A stretch of 64,000 nucleotides of DNA from Fibrobacter sp. UWB10 (GTDB lineage: Bacteria; Fibrobacterota; Fibrobacteria; Fibrobacterales; Fibrobacteraceae): positions 1 through 64,000 of the forward strand of contig NZ_FXUE01000006.1 in NCBI RefSeq assembly GCF_900182935.1, written 5' to 3'. A program made the translations under genes and the position numbers. The notes below the pieces were generated by a model, which saw only the letters and a program-made list of their open reading frames with translations, was not told the DNA's origin and searched no databases. Shown in pieces: positions 1-8,761 of this stretch. The stretch's first letter is position 1; each line of letters begins with the position of its first letter.

Positions 1-1449
1 GAAGGTTACCCGGTTGCTGGCGCTACGGTTAACGTCAAGGATGTGAGCATCTTCCGTTACCTCGCTCTCGACCTCGAAATGTCTCACGATGACCTCTATG
101 CCAAGAAGAACCGTGGCTTCATCTGGGCTGTCAAGCTCACCAGCCGCTTCGGTGATACTCGCGAAGAGAAGATCGGTGAAGAACGTTATCGTCGTTTGAA
201 GATCGAACCTGAAAACGACTACCGCGCCGCTATGCGTCTCTACTTGAACCGTCAGTTCTTGGAAGCTGCATACGCCTTCGGTAAGGTTCAGACTAAGTAC
301 CCGGCATTCCACCTTGTGGACCAGGCCGCCTTCTATAAGGCAAAGTCTTTCGAAAACCTCCGCATGCACAAGGCTGCTAAGTCTGTGTACGAAGACGCTA
401 TCAAGCGCTATCCGCAGAGTGACCAGCGCGCCAAGTATCACTTCCAGTTGATGAACATCGACTATAAGGAAGGCAAGTACATCGACGCTATGGCCAAGTA
501 CCAGAATATTGCTCAGAAGTTCGGTGAAAGCGACGTGAAGGCTGACGCTGACTACGTTGCCGGCCAGATCAAGTTCGAACAGGGCCTCTATCAGGAATCT
601 GTCGACCTGCTCGCCGCCATCCTTCCGGGTAACGCCAACTACTTCTACGCCCGTTACACCATGGGTATTGCTTACAGCCGTCTCGGCAAGTTCGACGAAG
701 CTGAAAACTGCTTCCGCGACATTACCGAACAGCCGGTGTCCAACCAGTCTGAACGTGACTTGCAGGACGCTGCTAAGGTGAAACTCGGCCACATTTACTT
801 CTCTGGCGAAAAGGCCGATATTCCGGCTGCCGCTCAGATGTATGGCCAGGTGCAGCCCGGTTCTCCGGTGTACGACGAAGCTATGCTCGGTATCGCATGG
901 TCCTTCCTCAAGGTTAACAAACCGGACGAAGCCATCAAGCCGGCTCAGTGGATTATTAAGAATATGCCTGAATCCTTCCTCGTGTCTGAAGCATACCTCG
1001 TTCAGGGTTACTGCTACTTCATCAAGAAGGATTACAACAACGCTGTGAAGTCTCTTGAACAGGCTGAAAAGCGCACCGAACAGCCGGTTGTGACCGTTGC
1101 TGCTCGCGACAGTGCCCGTCAGGCTTTCGATGCCATGCAGGACGAATTCGACTCCGTGCAGGTCAAGGCACTTGATCTTGCTCGCCAGCTCCCGACTCCG
1201 CGTGTGCAGAGCAAGCGCGAAGCCTTGCAGCCGAGCTTCGACAAGGCTAACGCTGCTATCGAAGATTACGCCGCATTCACTCAGAAGGCTATTCAGAGTG
1301 ACCGTTTCGAATCTAACCGTAAGCGTATTTTGGATGACGCTGGCTTTACCTTGGCAACCGTCAAGACTAAGATGGGTCAGGGTGCCGCAAGCTCTGAAGC
1401 CGCTCAGGAACTTGAAAGCCTGGATGACGAGTTAGACGATTTGGAATAA
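1..1449 (+). CDS. TPR-repeat protein, 5' end cut by the window edge
   Basis: The frame is open from base 1, so the gene begins upstream; the first in-window start-like codon (GTG at 43) is probably internal. The first ~50 visible residues contain a short beta-rich stretch (PVAGATVNVKD). From about residue 65 onward there are tandem helical repeats of TPR type, with spaced A-x-x-Y/F and Y-P positions. The last ~100 residues are charged and probably helical, ending in an acidic tail (SLDDELDDLE). TPR proteins of this kind are scaffolds in envelope complexes. The next gene is another large TPR protein and then a TolQ/ExbD/TonB-like set, so a structural role in the same complex is inferred. Codon use is strongly biased (lysine almost always AAG), suggesting high expression. 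A clear intrinsic terminator follows. The exact function is not recognised. Confidence 0.8.
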   Translation, partial: EGYPVAGATVNVKDVSIFRYLALDLEMSHDDLYAKKNRGFIWAVKLTSRFGDTREEKIGEERYRRLKIEPENDYRAAMRLYLNRQFLEAAYAFGKVQTKYPAFHLVDQAAFYKAKSFENLRMHKAAKSVYEDAIKRYPQSDQRAKYHFQLMNIDYKEGKYIDAMAKYQNIAQKFGESDVKADADYVAGQIKFEQGLYQESVDLLAAILPGNANYFYARYTMGIAYSRLGKFDEAENCFRDITEQPVSNQSERDLQDAAKVKLGHIYFSGEKADIPAAAQMYGQVQPGSPVYDEAMLGIAWSFLKVNKPDEAIKPAQWIIKNMPESFLVSEAYLVQGYCYFIKKDYNNAVKSLEQAEKRTEQPVVTVAARDSARQAFDAMQDEFDSVQVKALDLARQLPTPRVQSKREALQPSFDKANAAIEDYAAFTQKAIQSDRFESNRKRILDDAGFTLATVKTKMGQGAASSEAAQELESLDDELDDLE

Positions 1450-1464
1450 ACAATGAATGAAGTT

Positions 1465-1501
1465 AGACCTGGCTTTTAAAAACCAGGTCTTCCCCTTTTT
1501 T
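1465..1501 (+). terminator. Intrinsic terminator of the first TPR gene
   Basis: An 8-bp stem (AGACCTGG / CCAGGTCT, 1465-1472 with 1483-1490) with a 10-nt loop is followed by a pyrimidine/T tract. It begins 15 nt after the stop codon. Confidence 0.85.
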
Positions 1502-1525
1502 ATCTCAATAGGTGGAAAGAGAAAA

Positions 1526-4500
1526 ATGAAAAAATTTTTGCTTGTTGGTGCAATCGTCTGCTCGCTCGTAGGCACCTCTTTTGCAGCGTCAGATCCTTGT
1601 AAAGACAAAGTCAATGAAGCCAAGAAATTGGCGGCCAAGTGTAAGGCCATGCCGAAGGGACCGGAAAAGACCCAGTGCGCAGGCTCCTACAAGGTTCTCA
1701 AGAACCAGGCCGAGCAGGCTTGCCGTTCCGGTGGCCTCGATGAAAAGGGCATGGAAGATGCCATTAGACAGTGGGAAAAGCAAGTAAACAACTGTAAGGG
1801 CAAGCAGAACAAGCGTTGCGCATCTGCTCTCCAGCAGTTGGGCCACTATCAGTTCCAGCTCGAAGAAAAGCACTTCCTCGATAAGAACGCCCAGTATGAA
1901 GAAGATGTAGCATGGTGCGCCGACCGCGATAACAAGCCGGCAAAGTGCGCCAACATCGATCAGCTCCCGAAGGCTGATCACCAGAAGTCCTTGGGTTACT
2001 TCCTCGAATATATCGACAAGTATCCGAAGGAAGACAAGACTCCGACCGTTATTTACCAGGCTGCTGCTGTGCAGGAAGCTAGTGGTGAAGACGAAAAGGC
2101 ATACAAGCTCCGTATGCGCTTGGTCGAAAACTTCCCGGACAACGGTCTTGTGCCGAAGGCTTGGCTCCGTATTGCGGAATACCACTTCATGAACCGCAAG
2201 TTCCGTGACGCTATCAAGGCGTACAAGAAGGTGACCGGCTTCGAAACCCTTACGGGTAAGGAAGCTGCCCTTGCCATGTACCACTTGGCAGAATCTTACT
2301 ACAACATTGCTGAATACGAAACTGCTGCAGTCAAGTACTATGAATACATCATCGGTGCTGACAAGGGTAAATATCCTGCTGACTTGCGCGCAGAAGCTAT
2401 GGACTTCATGGCAGCCTCTTTCTCTGACCTTGAAGGTGGTGGTGTTGCCGAAGCTGAATCTTTCTTGAAGGACAAGAAGGTTCCGTTTAAGGATTCCGTG
2501 TACTATCGTATCGGTATGAAGAACAAGGACCACGACCGTAACGAAGAAGCCGTGCAGTCCTTCAAGCGCTTGATGAACATCAACCCGGATTACATCGACG
2601 CTCCTCTTGCTGATATTGCGATGATCGAAATCCTCATCATCCAGCAGAAGTTTGAAGAAGCTCAGCAGCATCGCTACACTGTGGTGAAGCGCTATGACCG
2701 TAACTCTTCTTGGTACAAGAAGAACCAGAAGTATCCGGAATCTGTGAAGAACGCAGAAACCGCTATCCGCGGCGCTATGCTCGACATTCCGCAGTATCAC
2801 CATGCTCGCGCTGCCAAACTCACCAAAGAAGGTGACCTGGAAGCCGGTAAGAAGCAGTATGCAGAAGCCATCAAGGCTTACGAAGCATTCCTGAAGCGCT
2901 ATGCCAAGGAACCGACTTGGGACGAATACAAGGTTCACATCAACCTCGCTCTCGTTTACCAGGAAATGGGCCAGTTTGCTAACGCTGCCAAGATGTTCAA
3001 CTGGATCGTCGATACTGATACCACTCGCTACGGCCGTCGCCCGATGGGCTCCGAAGCTCTCCTGAAGAAGGAAGAAGCTGCATATAACGCCGTGCTCATG
3101 ATGGACCAGTCTCGTGAAAACGCCAAGAAGAAAAAGTATGGCGACGATGCTGTGAAGGCTTACAAGTCTGAAGAAACCAAGGCTTACTTCGATCAGGTTA
3201 ACAAGTACATGGCCAAGTTCGGCCAGAACAAGGAAGCTGCAGAACTTGCATACAACGCCGCTATCGTTCATTACGATGCCAAGCAGTTCAAGGTGGCTGT
3301 GGGCGTGCTCCGCAAGCTTAAGCAGGACTTCCCGAAGCATCAGTACATTTTGCTCATCAGCCGTATGCTTGCTCAGTCTCTCTTGGAATCTGGCTCTTAC
3401 GACGAATCCCTCACCGAATTCGAATGGCTGTATAAGCAGTATACTCAGGTCAAGGAAACTCGTAATGACTCCATGGCCAAGGAAATCGAAAAGGCTATCG
3501 CTTACGTGCTCTTCCAGATGGCAGAACAGTCCGTTAAGCAGAACCAGTATCAGAAGGGTGCTGAAGCTTACCTCGCTCTCGTGAAGCGCTACCCGCTCAT
3601 CGACATTGCTGACAAGGCCGTGTTCGAAGCCGGTGCCGCCTATGAAAAGGATCAGCAGTTCATCAAGGCTGCCGAAACCTTCATGATTCTCCCCAAGCAG
3701 TATGCTAAGTCTCCGCTCACCATCAAGGGTATCGTCCGTGCTGGTGACGCTCACAAGAAGGCTGCTAACCTGAAGAAGAACGATCAGAAGTACTTCGAAC
3801 AGGAATACCGCGAAGCTGCTCAGACCTACTTGTTCATCACGAACAACTTCCCGCAGGATTCTATGGCCTTCATGGCTATCGGTTCTGCAGCTCAGGTCTA
3901 CGACACCATCGCCGACAAGAAGGCTGCTGCTGTGACTTACGAAATTGCTTACAAGCGCTATCCGAAGGATGAACGTACTCCGGGTTACTTGTACAGCGCC
4001 TGCTTGAGCTACGATGAAGCCAAGATGACCGACGAAGCAATCCGCTGCTCTAAGGACCTCGTTCGCGACTACCCGAAGAGCTCTTACGCTCTCGACGCTG
4101 CGTTCAGCATCCCGATGGCATACGGCAATGCTAAGAAGTGGGAACTCGCTGCTTCTGAATATCACAGCTTCATCAAGGCCTACGGTAACGACGATAAGGA
4201 AAAGCTGATTGCTGCCTATATCGGTGCTGCTCGTGCCTACATGGAACTTAAGGAAGAAGAAAAGGCTGTTGAAGACTACCGCAAGACTCTCGAAGCTTAC
4301 GACAAGTACGGTCTGCAGATCAAGAATGCTGACCCGGGTGTTCCGGCTGAAGCTGCCTTCTACCTCGGTGAACATGAATACCACAAGATGGACCCGTATG
4401 TCCTGAAGGGTAAGGAAAAGGAAAAGGCCAAGATTATCAAGCAGTTGGTCGATATCCTGCAGAAGGCTATGAGCCAGTACTCTAAGTCTGCAACCTACGC

Positions 4501-5413
4501 ATCTGAACGCTGGACCTTCAAGGCCACCAACAAGATGGGTATGCTCTTCGTGACCATGGCTGCCAAGATCCGCGAACAGGAACTCAATGGCAAGAAGGAA
4601 GAAGAAAAGTTTGCTGAACGTATCGGTATCGTGCAGCAGCTCCCGAGCTACTATGAACAGGCTCGTCCGATCTTCCAGAAGAACATTGACCTTGCTCGTG
4701 ACCAGGGCTTCTACAACCAGGATGTGATCGAAGCTGAAGAAGGCTACATTGAAATGTACTACCAGGGCTGCGCTGTGTTCGTCGAAGTGGCTGACGCTTT
4801 CGCTAACTCTCCGCTGCCGGACTCTGCTTCTATCGTGAAGGAATACGTTGAATACGAAGGCATGGCCAAGGAAGACGCCGTTGAAGCTGTCCATGAAGAC
4901 TTGGAAGCTTACCGCGAAGAATTGACCAACCGTTCTAACGGTGCTAAGGAACTCGCTGTTCCGCAGTGCGCAACCGGTATTAAGGCTGCTGCTCACTACG
5001 GTATCGAAAACCAGTGGACCGAAAAGCTCTTCGAACTCCTCAAGACTCTCGATGAAAACAACGAGACCTTGAACACCAAGATCGAAAAGTTCGACCCGTC
5101 TACCTTGTTCTCTGACCCGGCTTACTTCAAGACCAAGGCTCGCTTGGAACAGATTGCTAAGTCCGAAGTCATGACTCCGGAAGAACAGATCACGACCTAC
5201 CGTGAAATCATCAAGGATGCCAAGACTGAAAACGAAAAGTTGAAGGCTGAACTTGCTGACCTCCAGAAGCAACTCGCTGGTGGCTCTGCTTCTACTACTT
5301 CCTCTTCCATGAGCTCCATGGACGACGAACCGGAAGCTGCCGCTGAACCGGAAGCTGCTCCTGCCCCGAAGGCCAAGAAAAAGGCCTCCAAGAAGAAGGG
5401 CAAGAAAAAGTAG
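1526..5413 (+). CDS. Large secreted TPR-repeat protein (1295 aa)
   Basis: The start is placed at ATG 1526, not the upstream in-frame ATG at 1457, because 1457 lies in the preceding terminator, a purine-rich GGAAAGAG sits just before 1526, and the protein then begins with a clean signal peptide (MKKFLLVGAIVCSLVGTSFA). The mature part has a Cys-containing N-terminal segment, then well over a dozen TPR-like helical pairs to about residue 1150. A predicted coiled coil follows near residues 1220-1255, then a Ser stretch and an Ala/Pro/Lys tail ending in KKKASKKKGKKK. Such a basic tail could contact peptidoglycan or acidic polymers (inference). It is followed by tolQ/exbD/tonB-like genes and is probably a periplasmic scaffold for that machine. 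Codon bias is very strong, suggesting an abundant protein. Confidence 0.85.
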   Translation: MKKFLLVGAIVCSLVGTSFAASDPCKDKVNEAKKLAAKCKAMPKGPEKTQCAGSYKVLKNQAEQACRSGGLDEKGMEDAIRQWEKQVNNCKGKQNKRCASALQQLGHYQFQLEEKHFLDKNAQYEEDVAWCADRDNKPAKCANIDQLPKADHQKSLGYFLEYIDKYPKEDKTPTVIYQAAAVQEASGEDEKAYKLRMRLVENFPDNGLVPKAWLRIAEYHFMNRKFRDAIKAYKKVTGFETLTGKEAALAMYHLAESYYNIAEYETAAVKYYEYIIGADKGKYPADLRAEAMDFMAASFSDLEGGGVAEAESFLKDKKVPFKDSVYYRIGMKNKDHDRNEEAVQSFKRLMNINPDYIDAPLADIAMIEILIIQQKFEEAQQHRYTVVKRYDRNSSWYKKNQKYPESVKNAETAIRGAMLDIPQYHHARAAKLTKEGDLEAGKKQYAEAIKAYEAFLKRYAKEPTWDEYKVHINLALVYQEMGQFANAAKMFNWIVDTDTTRYGRRPMGSEALLKKEEAAYNAVLMMDQSRENAKKKKYGDDAVKAYKSEETKAYFDQVNKYMAKFGQNKEAAELAYNAAIVHYDAKQFKVAVGVLRKLKQDFPKHQYILLISRMLAQSLLESGSYDESLTEFEWLYKQYTQVKETRNDSMAKEIEKAIAYVLFQMAEQSVKQNQYQKGAEAYLALVKRYPLIDIADKAVFEAGAAYEKDQQFIKAAETFMILPKQYAKSPLTIKGIVRAGDAHKKAANLKKNDQKYFEQEYREAAQTYLFITNNFPQDSMAFMAIGSAAQVYDTIADKKAAAVTYEIAYKRYPKDERTPGYLYSACLSYDEAKMTDEAIRCSKDLVRDYPKSSYALDAAFSIPMAYGNAKKWELAASEYHSFIKAYGNDDKEKLIAAYIGAARAYMELKEEEKAVEDYRKTLEAYDKYGLQIKNADPGVPAEAAFYLGEHEYHKMDPYVLKGKEKEKAKIIKQLVDILQKAMSQYSKSATYASERWTFKATNKMGMLFVTMAAKIREQELNGKKEEEKFAERIGIVQQLPSYYEQARPIFQKNIDLARDQGFYNQDVIEAEEGYIEMYYQGCAVFVEVADAFANSPLPDSASIVKEYVEYEGMAKEDAVEAVHEDLEAYREELTNRSNGAKELAVPQCATGIKAAAHYGIENQWTEKLFELLKTLDENNETLNTKIEKFDPSTLFSDPAYFKTKARLEQIAKSEVMTPEEQITTYREIIKDAKTENEKLKAELADLQKQLAGGSASTTSSSMSSMDDEPEAAAEPEAAPAPKAKKKASKKKGKKK

Positions 5414-5431
5414 CGGTAAAAACAATTTTAC

Positions 5432-5465
5432 GGGGAACCTAGTTCATAGGGTTCCCCTATTCTAT
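5432..5465 (+). terminator. Intrinsic terminator after the large TPR gene
   Basis: GGGGAACC (5432-5439) pairs with GGTTCCCC (5450-5457), followed by a T/A-rich stretch. The T tract is imperfect, so termination may be partial. The rest of the 187-nt gap to tolQ shows no clear promoter consensus. Confidence 0.65.
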
Positions 5466-5600
5466 AAGGGTAAAAATGGCGTTTTTTGAGTAGTAAACAA
5501 GATTTTACCGGCTCGACTACACAATTTTGCCCTAAAAAAGATTAAATATGAACAAAGATTTTTCAAAATAAACCAAAACACTCAATCAAGGAGTACTCTA

Positions 5601-6221
5601 ATGTCTAAAATGCTTCAATCCTTCAGCCCGGAATCTGATGGTTACCAGTTCATGTGGATCATCCTCGTGGTGTTCATGATTGGCCTCGGCTTCTCTGTTG
5701 AACGCTTCCTTTACATCATGGTGAAGAGCGCTAAGGGCCGTAAGGATTTCTTGGCCAAGTTCGGCACTCACATTTCTGCTCAGCGCTATGATGAAGCTCT
5801 CAGCTATGCCAACGCAACCAAGCTCCCGATCGCTCGCGTGATGGCCGCAATCGTTGCTGCCCGTAACGGTGGTCGTGAAACCATGTCCGCTGCTTGCGAC
5901 GCAGTGTTCCTGACCGAAGCTCCCCGTCTTACTCGTTATATCAGCATCATTCAGGTTATGGCTTCCATCTCCACGTTGCTTGGACTTATGGGCACCATTT
6001 ACGGTCTGATCTACACCTTCGATGCTGTGGCTAACAAGCCGGCTGCTGAACGTGCTAAGGCCCTTTCCGATGGTATTGCTATCGCTATGGGTACTACGCT
6101 CCTTGGCCTTCTCTCCGCTGTGCCTCTTCTGGTCATCGTTGGCCTCCTCAACATGAACTCCGAACGCCTCATCCAGGAAATGGAAGAAAAGGGCCTCAAG
6201 ATTATCAACTCCCTCGCTTAA
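5601..6221 (+). CDS. MotA/TolQ/ExbB-type proton channel subunit (206 aa)
   Basis: This is an inner-membrane subunit that would form the proton-conducting pentamer with ExbD/TolR-type partners and drive an envelope machine. One membrane segment lies at about residues 17-40, followed by a cytoplasmic loop, then two more at about 113-140 and 155-185. The last contains the family signature MGTTLLGLLSAVP, with the conserved Thr pair that lines the proton path. Length is normal for a compact ExbB/TolQ/AglR. An AAGGAG Shine-Dalgarno sits at 5588-5593. Two exbD-like genes and a tonB/agmX-like gene follow with short gaps, giving the order known for Agl/Glt and Exb/Tol modules. Assignment to TolQ, ExbB or AglR cannot be made from sequence alone. 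Confidence 0.92.
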   Translation: MSKMLQSFSPESDGYQFMWIILVVFMIGLGFSVERFLYIMVKSAKGRKDFLAKFGTHISAQRYDEALSYANATKLPIARVMAAIVAARNGGRETMSAACDAVFLTEAPRLTRYISIIQVMASISTLLGLMGTIYGLIYTFDAVANKPAAERAKALSDGIAIAMGTTLLGLLSAVPLLVIVGLLNMNSERLIQEMEEKGLKIINSLA

Positions 6222-6259
6222 TCGAAGATAGAGAGATAATTTTAACGGAGTTATAAAAC

Positions 6260-7147
6260 ATGGCAAGACAACTTAAGAAACCAGCCAAGCCTGAAGAACC
6301 GGACCTGTTGCCGGCGATGGGCTTGTTCACTATCCTGATTCCTATGCTGTTGTCTATGACCGCCTTCTCCAAGCTTGCTATCGTTGAAATCAACATGCCG
6401 GAACGCAGCATGATGAATATGGACAACGATACGCCTCCGGAACCGGACCAGCAGGCTCTTAACCTCTCGCTCGCTATCACTGGTGATTACCTGGTGATCG
6501 GTGCCCGCGGTGGTTTCCAGCCGAACGTTTACTTCAAGGAAATGTGGACGTTCCGTTGCAAGTCCGATGCGCAGCTCATTACGTATGCGCCGGAAGATGT
6601 GAAGTCGGCCGTGGAAAGCGGTCATGGTCCCAAGTGCAAAGACGGATCCGAAATGGATAAAGAAAAGTATCTTTATGAAATCGAATCCATCGAACTCTGG
6701 GCCATCAACAAGGAATCCGAAGAAGACCCGGGCCGCGTGATTTGGGCCGTGTATTCTTCTCAGTCCGAAAATGTGCCTGACAGCGCATATGTGGACGGTA
6801 ACAACGCATTCCTCGCTGCTCCTGGCGAAGGCGCTATGGGTCTGACCCCGCCGCCGATGCTCAAGAAGCCGAGCGCAGGCGCTGTGCTTGCAACCCTCAC
6901 TCCGAACTCGGCTCGTACGCTGAAACCGGATGTGGCTGCAAAGAACATCATCTACCCGCTGTCTGCTTACGACTTGATCGCTAAGGACCTGATTCAGATC
7001 CATACGCAGTTCATTGACCTCGAAGACGTCGATAACATCATCATCGTTGCTAACGACGACACCCAGTTCGATAAGATCATTCAACTTATGGACCGTGCTA
7101 AAGAGGCCGGTTTCAGCAAGATCAACCTTGCTAAGCTGGGAGGTTAA
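6260..7147 (+). CDS. ExbD-like protein 1, long form lacking the membrane Asp (295 aa)
   Basis: A short basic cytoplasmic N-terminus (MARQLKKPAK) leads to a single hydrophobic segment at about residues 15-42 (LLPAMGLFTILIPMLL), then a large periplasmic part. That is the ExbD/TolR layout, but the protein is about twice the usual length and the membrane helix has no acidic residue where the family has its proton-binding Asp. The C-terminal ~80 residues (VAAKNIIYPLSAYDLI... IIIVANDDTQFDKIIQLMDRAKEAGFSKINLAK, quoted in part) match the ExbD periplasmic fold. The inserted middle region (about 70-200) has two Cys and is unrecognised. It lies 38 nt after the channel gene and 2 nt before the second exbD, almost certainly in one operon. 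An asymmetric, non-protonatable partner in a heterodimer is inferred. Confidence 0.8.
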   Translation: MARQLKKPAKPEEPDLLPAMGLFTILIPMLLSMTAFSKLAIVEINMPERSMMNMDNDTPPEPDQQALNLSLAITGDYLVIGARGGFQPNVYFKEMWTFRCKSDAQLITYAPEDVKSAVESGHGPKCKDGSEMDKEKYLYEIESIELWAINKESEEDPGRVIWAVYSSQSENVPDSAYVDGNNAFLAAPGEGAMGLTPPPMLKKPSAGAVLATLTPNSARTLKPDVAAKNIIYPLSAYDLIAKDLIQIHTQFIDLEDVDNIIIVANDDTQFDKIIQLMDRAKEAGFSKINLAKLGG

Positions 7148-7149
7148 TA

Positions 7150-7644
7150 ATGGCTAGAAAAACTCGTAAATTTAGCGAAGACGTACCTTTCTCTTTGACG
7201 TCCATGATGGACATGATGACCATTATTCTGGTGTTCATGATCAAGAACTTGGACGCTGAAGGTCAGCTTTTGACCCAGGCCGAAAACCTCATCCTTCCGG
7301 TGTCTACCTCTAAGGTGCAGCCGAAGGAAGTGGCTCTGACGGTCGTGGTCGATAACAACTACGTTGTGGTCGATAACGCAAAGATCGTTCCTACCGAAGA
7401 CGTCTTGAAGCAAGAAGATCTTCTTGTGACCAAGGTGGACTCCGTTCTTAAGGAACGCCGCGCAACGGAACAGGAACACGCCCTGAAGATGGGTCTTCCT
7501 GCTGACGAAGCCGGTAACATCATTGTGCAGATCGACAAGAACATCCCTTACGATGCAATGTATAAGGTCATGGCTACTTGTGGCTTCTCTGGCTATACGC
7601 ACATTGCATTCGCCGTTATGCAGAAGAACGGAGGGGAGGAATAA
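7150..7644 (+). CDS. ExbD/TolR-like protein 2 with the membrane Asp (164 aa)
   Basis: The N-terminus is basic (MARKTRKFSEDVPFSLTS). The single membrane helix MMDMMTIILVFMI (about residues 20-33) carries an Asp at the position expected for the proton-relay residue of ExbD/TolR/MotB-type stators. The periplasmic domain ends with VQIDKNIPYDAMYKVMATC, the usual ExbD C-terminal fold. Length is normal. A GGAGG ribosome-binding site overlaps the end of the preceding gene, and the two N-termini (MAR-K/Q) suggest they arose by duplication. It should form the active proton-coupled subunit with the channel protein at 5601. Confidence 0.9.
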   Translation: MARKTRKFSEDVPFSLTSMMDMMTIILVFMIKNLDAEGQLLTQAENLILPVSTSKVQPKEVALTVVVDNNYVVVDNAKIVPTEDVLKQEDLLVTKVDSVLKERRATEQEHALKMGLPADEAGNIIVQIDKNIPYDAMYKVMATCGFSGYTHIAFAVMQKNGGEE

Positions 7645-7646
7645 TT

Positions 7647-8585
7647 ATGGCTAAAAAGAATACTCCCGAAATGGATCCGTTAGTAGCGTCCCTGATGCCG
7701 GAATCCGACAAGAAGATGGGTGCTATTGCCGGTATCTCTTTAGTCGTAGCTTTGGCTATCTGCCTTTGGGCTTCCATGTACGAACAGGTGGTGGACGAAG
7801 TCGTGTTCGACGACTCTGCCGCTGCTGATCTTACTGCTTCTATGACCATCGATGAAAAGAAGGAAGAGAAGAAGGAAGAGAAGAAGAAGGAAGAACCCAA
7901 GAAGCCTCGTAAGAAGGCTGGTGGTGGTGGCAAGCCGCGTGGTAAGGGTCAGCCCAACGCTCCCCAGACTCGTGGTGTGCTTAAGCTCTTGACTGCTCAG
8001 ACCAAGAATGCCTCTGCAGGCGCCTATGACCTCATGAAGAACCAGAAGTTCTCTAAGGACATCGACAAGGTGCTGAAGGACGTGGCTGGCCTCCAGACGA
8101 CGGGTAAGACCGTTCTCGGTGGTCGTCGCGGTAAGGCTGATGGTGGCTTTAACGAAGGTTATGCCGAAGGTGGTTCCGGTGGTATCGGTGACGGCCTGGC
8201 TGGTCTTCTCGGCGGCGGTGGCGGTGGTATCGCTACCAAGGCTAAGGGCTCCATTAGGACTCCGTCTGAACGCGATATCGACATGGGTGCCGGTGGTGGA
8301 TCTCGTTCCGCTGCAGACATCATGAAGGTTGTGCGTCAGCGTACTCCGGGTCTGCGCCACATCTACAACAAGTTCCTGAAGAAGAAACCGGGCTTCCAGG
8401 GTAAGGTTACCTTGAAGTTCACGATCGCTCCGGGTGGCGAAATCATCAGCATCTCCATTGCTTCTTCTACGACCGGTTACGGCGAATTTGACGGCGAAGT
8501 CAAGAACGCTGTGAGCCGCTGGAAGTTCAGCAAGGTGAAGTCTGGTAACACCACTGTTACGATCCCGTTCACCTTCTCCGAATAA
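7647..8585 (+). CDS. TonB/AgmX-type energy transducer (312 aa)
   Basis: The start is set at ATG 7647 because GGAGGGGAGG immediately precedes it; an upstream in-frame start at 7578 would overlap exbD by 67 nt. Features in order: a cytoplasmic N-terminus, one membrane helix (about 24-44), a charged Lys/Glu/Pro stretch (about 70-95), a Gly-rich basic segment, a long Gly-rich linker, and a C-terminal domain (about 220-312). That last domain (VVRQRTPGLRHIYNKFLKK, later GKVTLKFTIAPGGEI) matches the AgmX/PglI and TonB C-terminal family. TonB-type domains reach across the periplasm to outer-membrane partners. Together with the channel and two ExbD proteins it completes a full energised complex, and the two upstream TPR proteins are likely periplasmic partners. 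Confidence 0.88.
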   Translation: MAKKNTPEMDPLVASLMPESDKKMGAIAGISLVVALAICLWASMYEQVVDEVVFDDSAAADLTASMTIDEKKEEKKEEKKKEEPKKPRKKAGGGGKPRGKGQPNAPQTRGVLKLLTAQTKNASAGAYDLMKNQKFSKDIDKVLKDVAGLQTTGKTVLGGRRGKADGGFNEGYAEGGSGGIGDGLAGLLGGGGGGIATKAKGSIRTPSERDIDMGAGGGSRSAADIMKVVRQRTPGLRHIYNKFLKKKPGFQGKVTLKFTIAPGGEIISISIASSTTGYGEFDGEVKNAVSRWKFSKVKSGNTTVTIPFTFSE

Positions 8586-8600
8586 TTCGGCGAAAACTTG

Positions 8601-8635
8601 AAAAAAGACCGGACTACCAAGTCCGGCCTTTTTTG
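8601..8635 (+). terminator. Intrinsic terminator of the Tol/Exb/TonB-like operon
   Basis: CCGGACT (8609-8615) pairs with AGTCCGG (8620-8626) across a 4-nt loop, flanked by an A run upstream and a T run downstream. Confidence 0.9.
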
Positions 8636-8761
8636 TATGTAAAGGCCTATTTCCTCCGCTTGGCCTTTTTGTATAAAAAATTTGGCTTTTGTTTAAAATT
8701 TTATTGCGTTTTTCATTTAATTAAACTAACTTTAAAGCAGAATTTTCCAAGGAGTTATCCT

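Noticed and set aside
1589-5425. 1278-codon open frame on the minus strand opposite the large TPR gene
   Set aside because: It mirrors a gene with very strong codon bias (AAG, GAA, GCT), which suppresses stops on the opposite strand. It has no ribosome site, signal or recognisable motif.
5597-6266. Minus-strand open frame opposite the TolQ-like gene
   Set aside because: It is antisense to a clear membrane-channel gene with a good ribosome site, and shows no homology-like motif.
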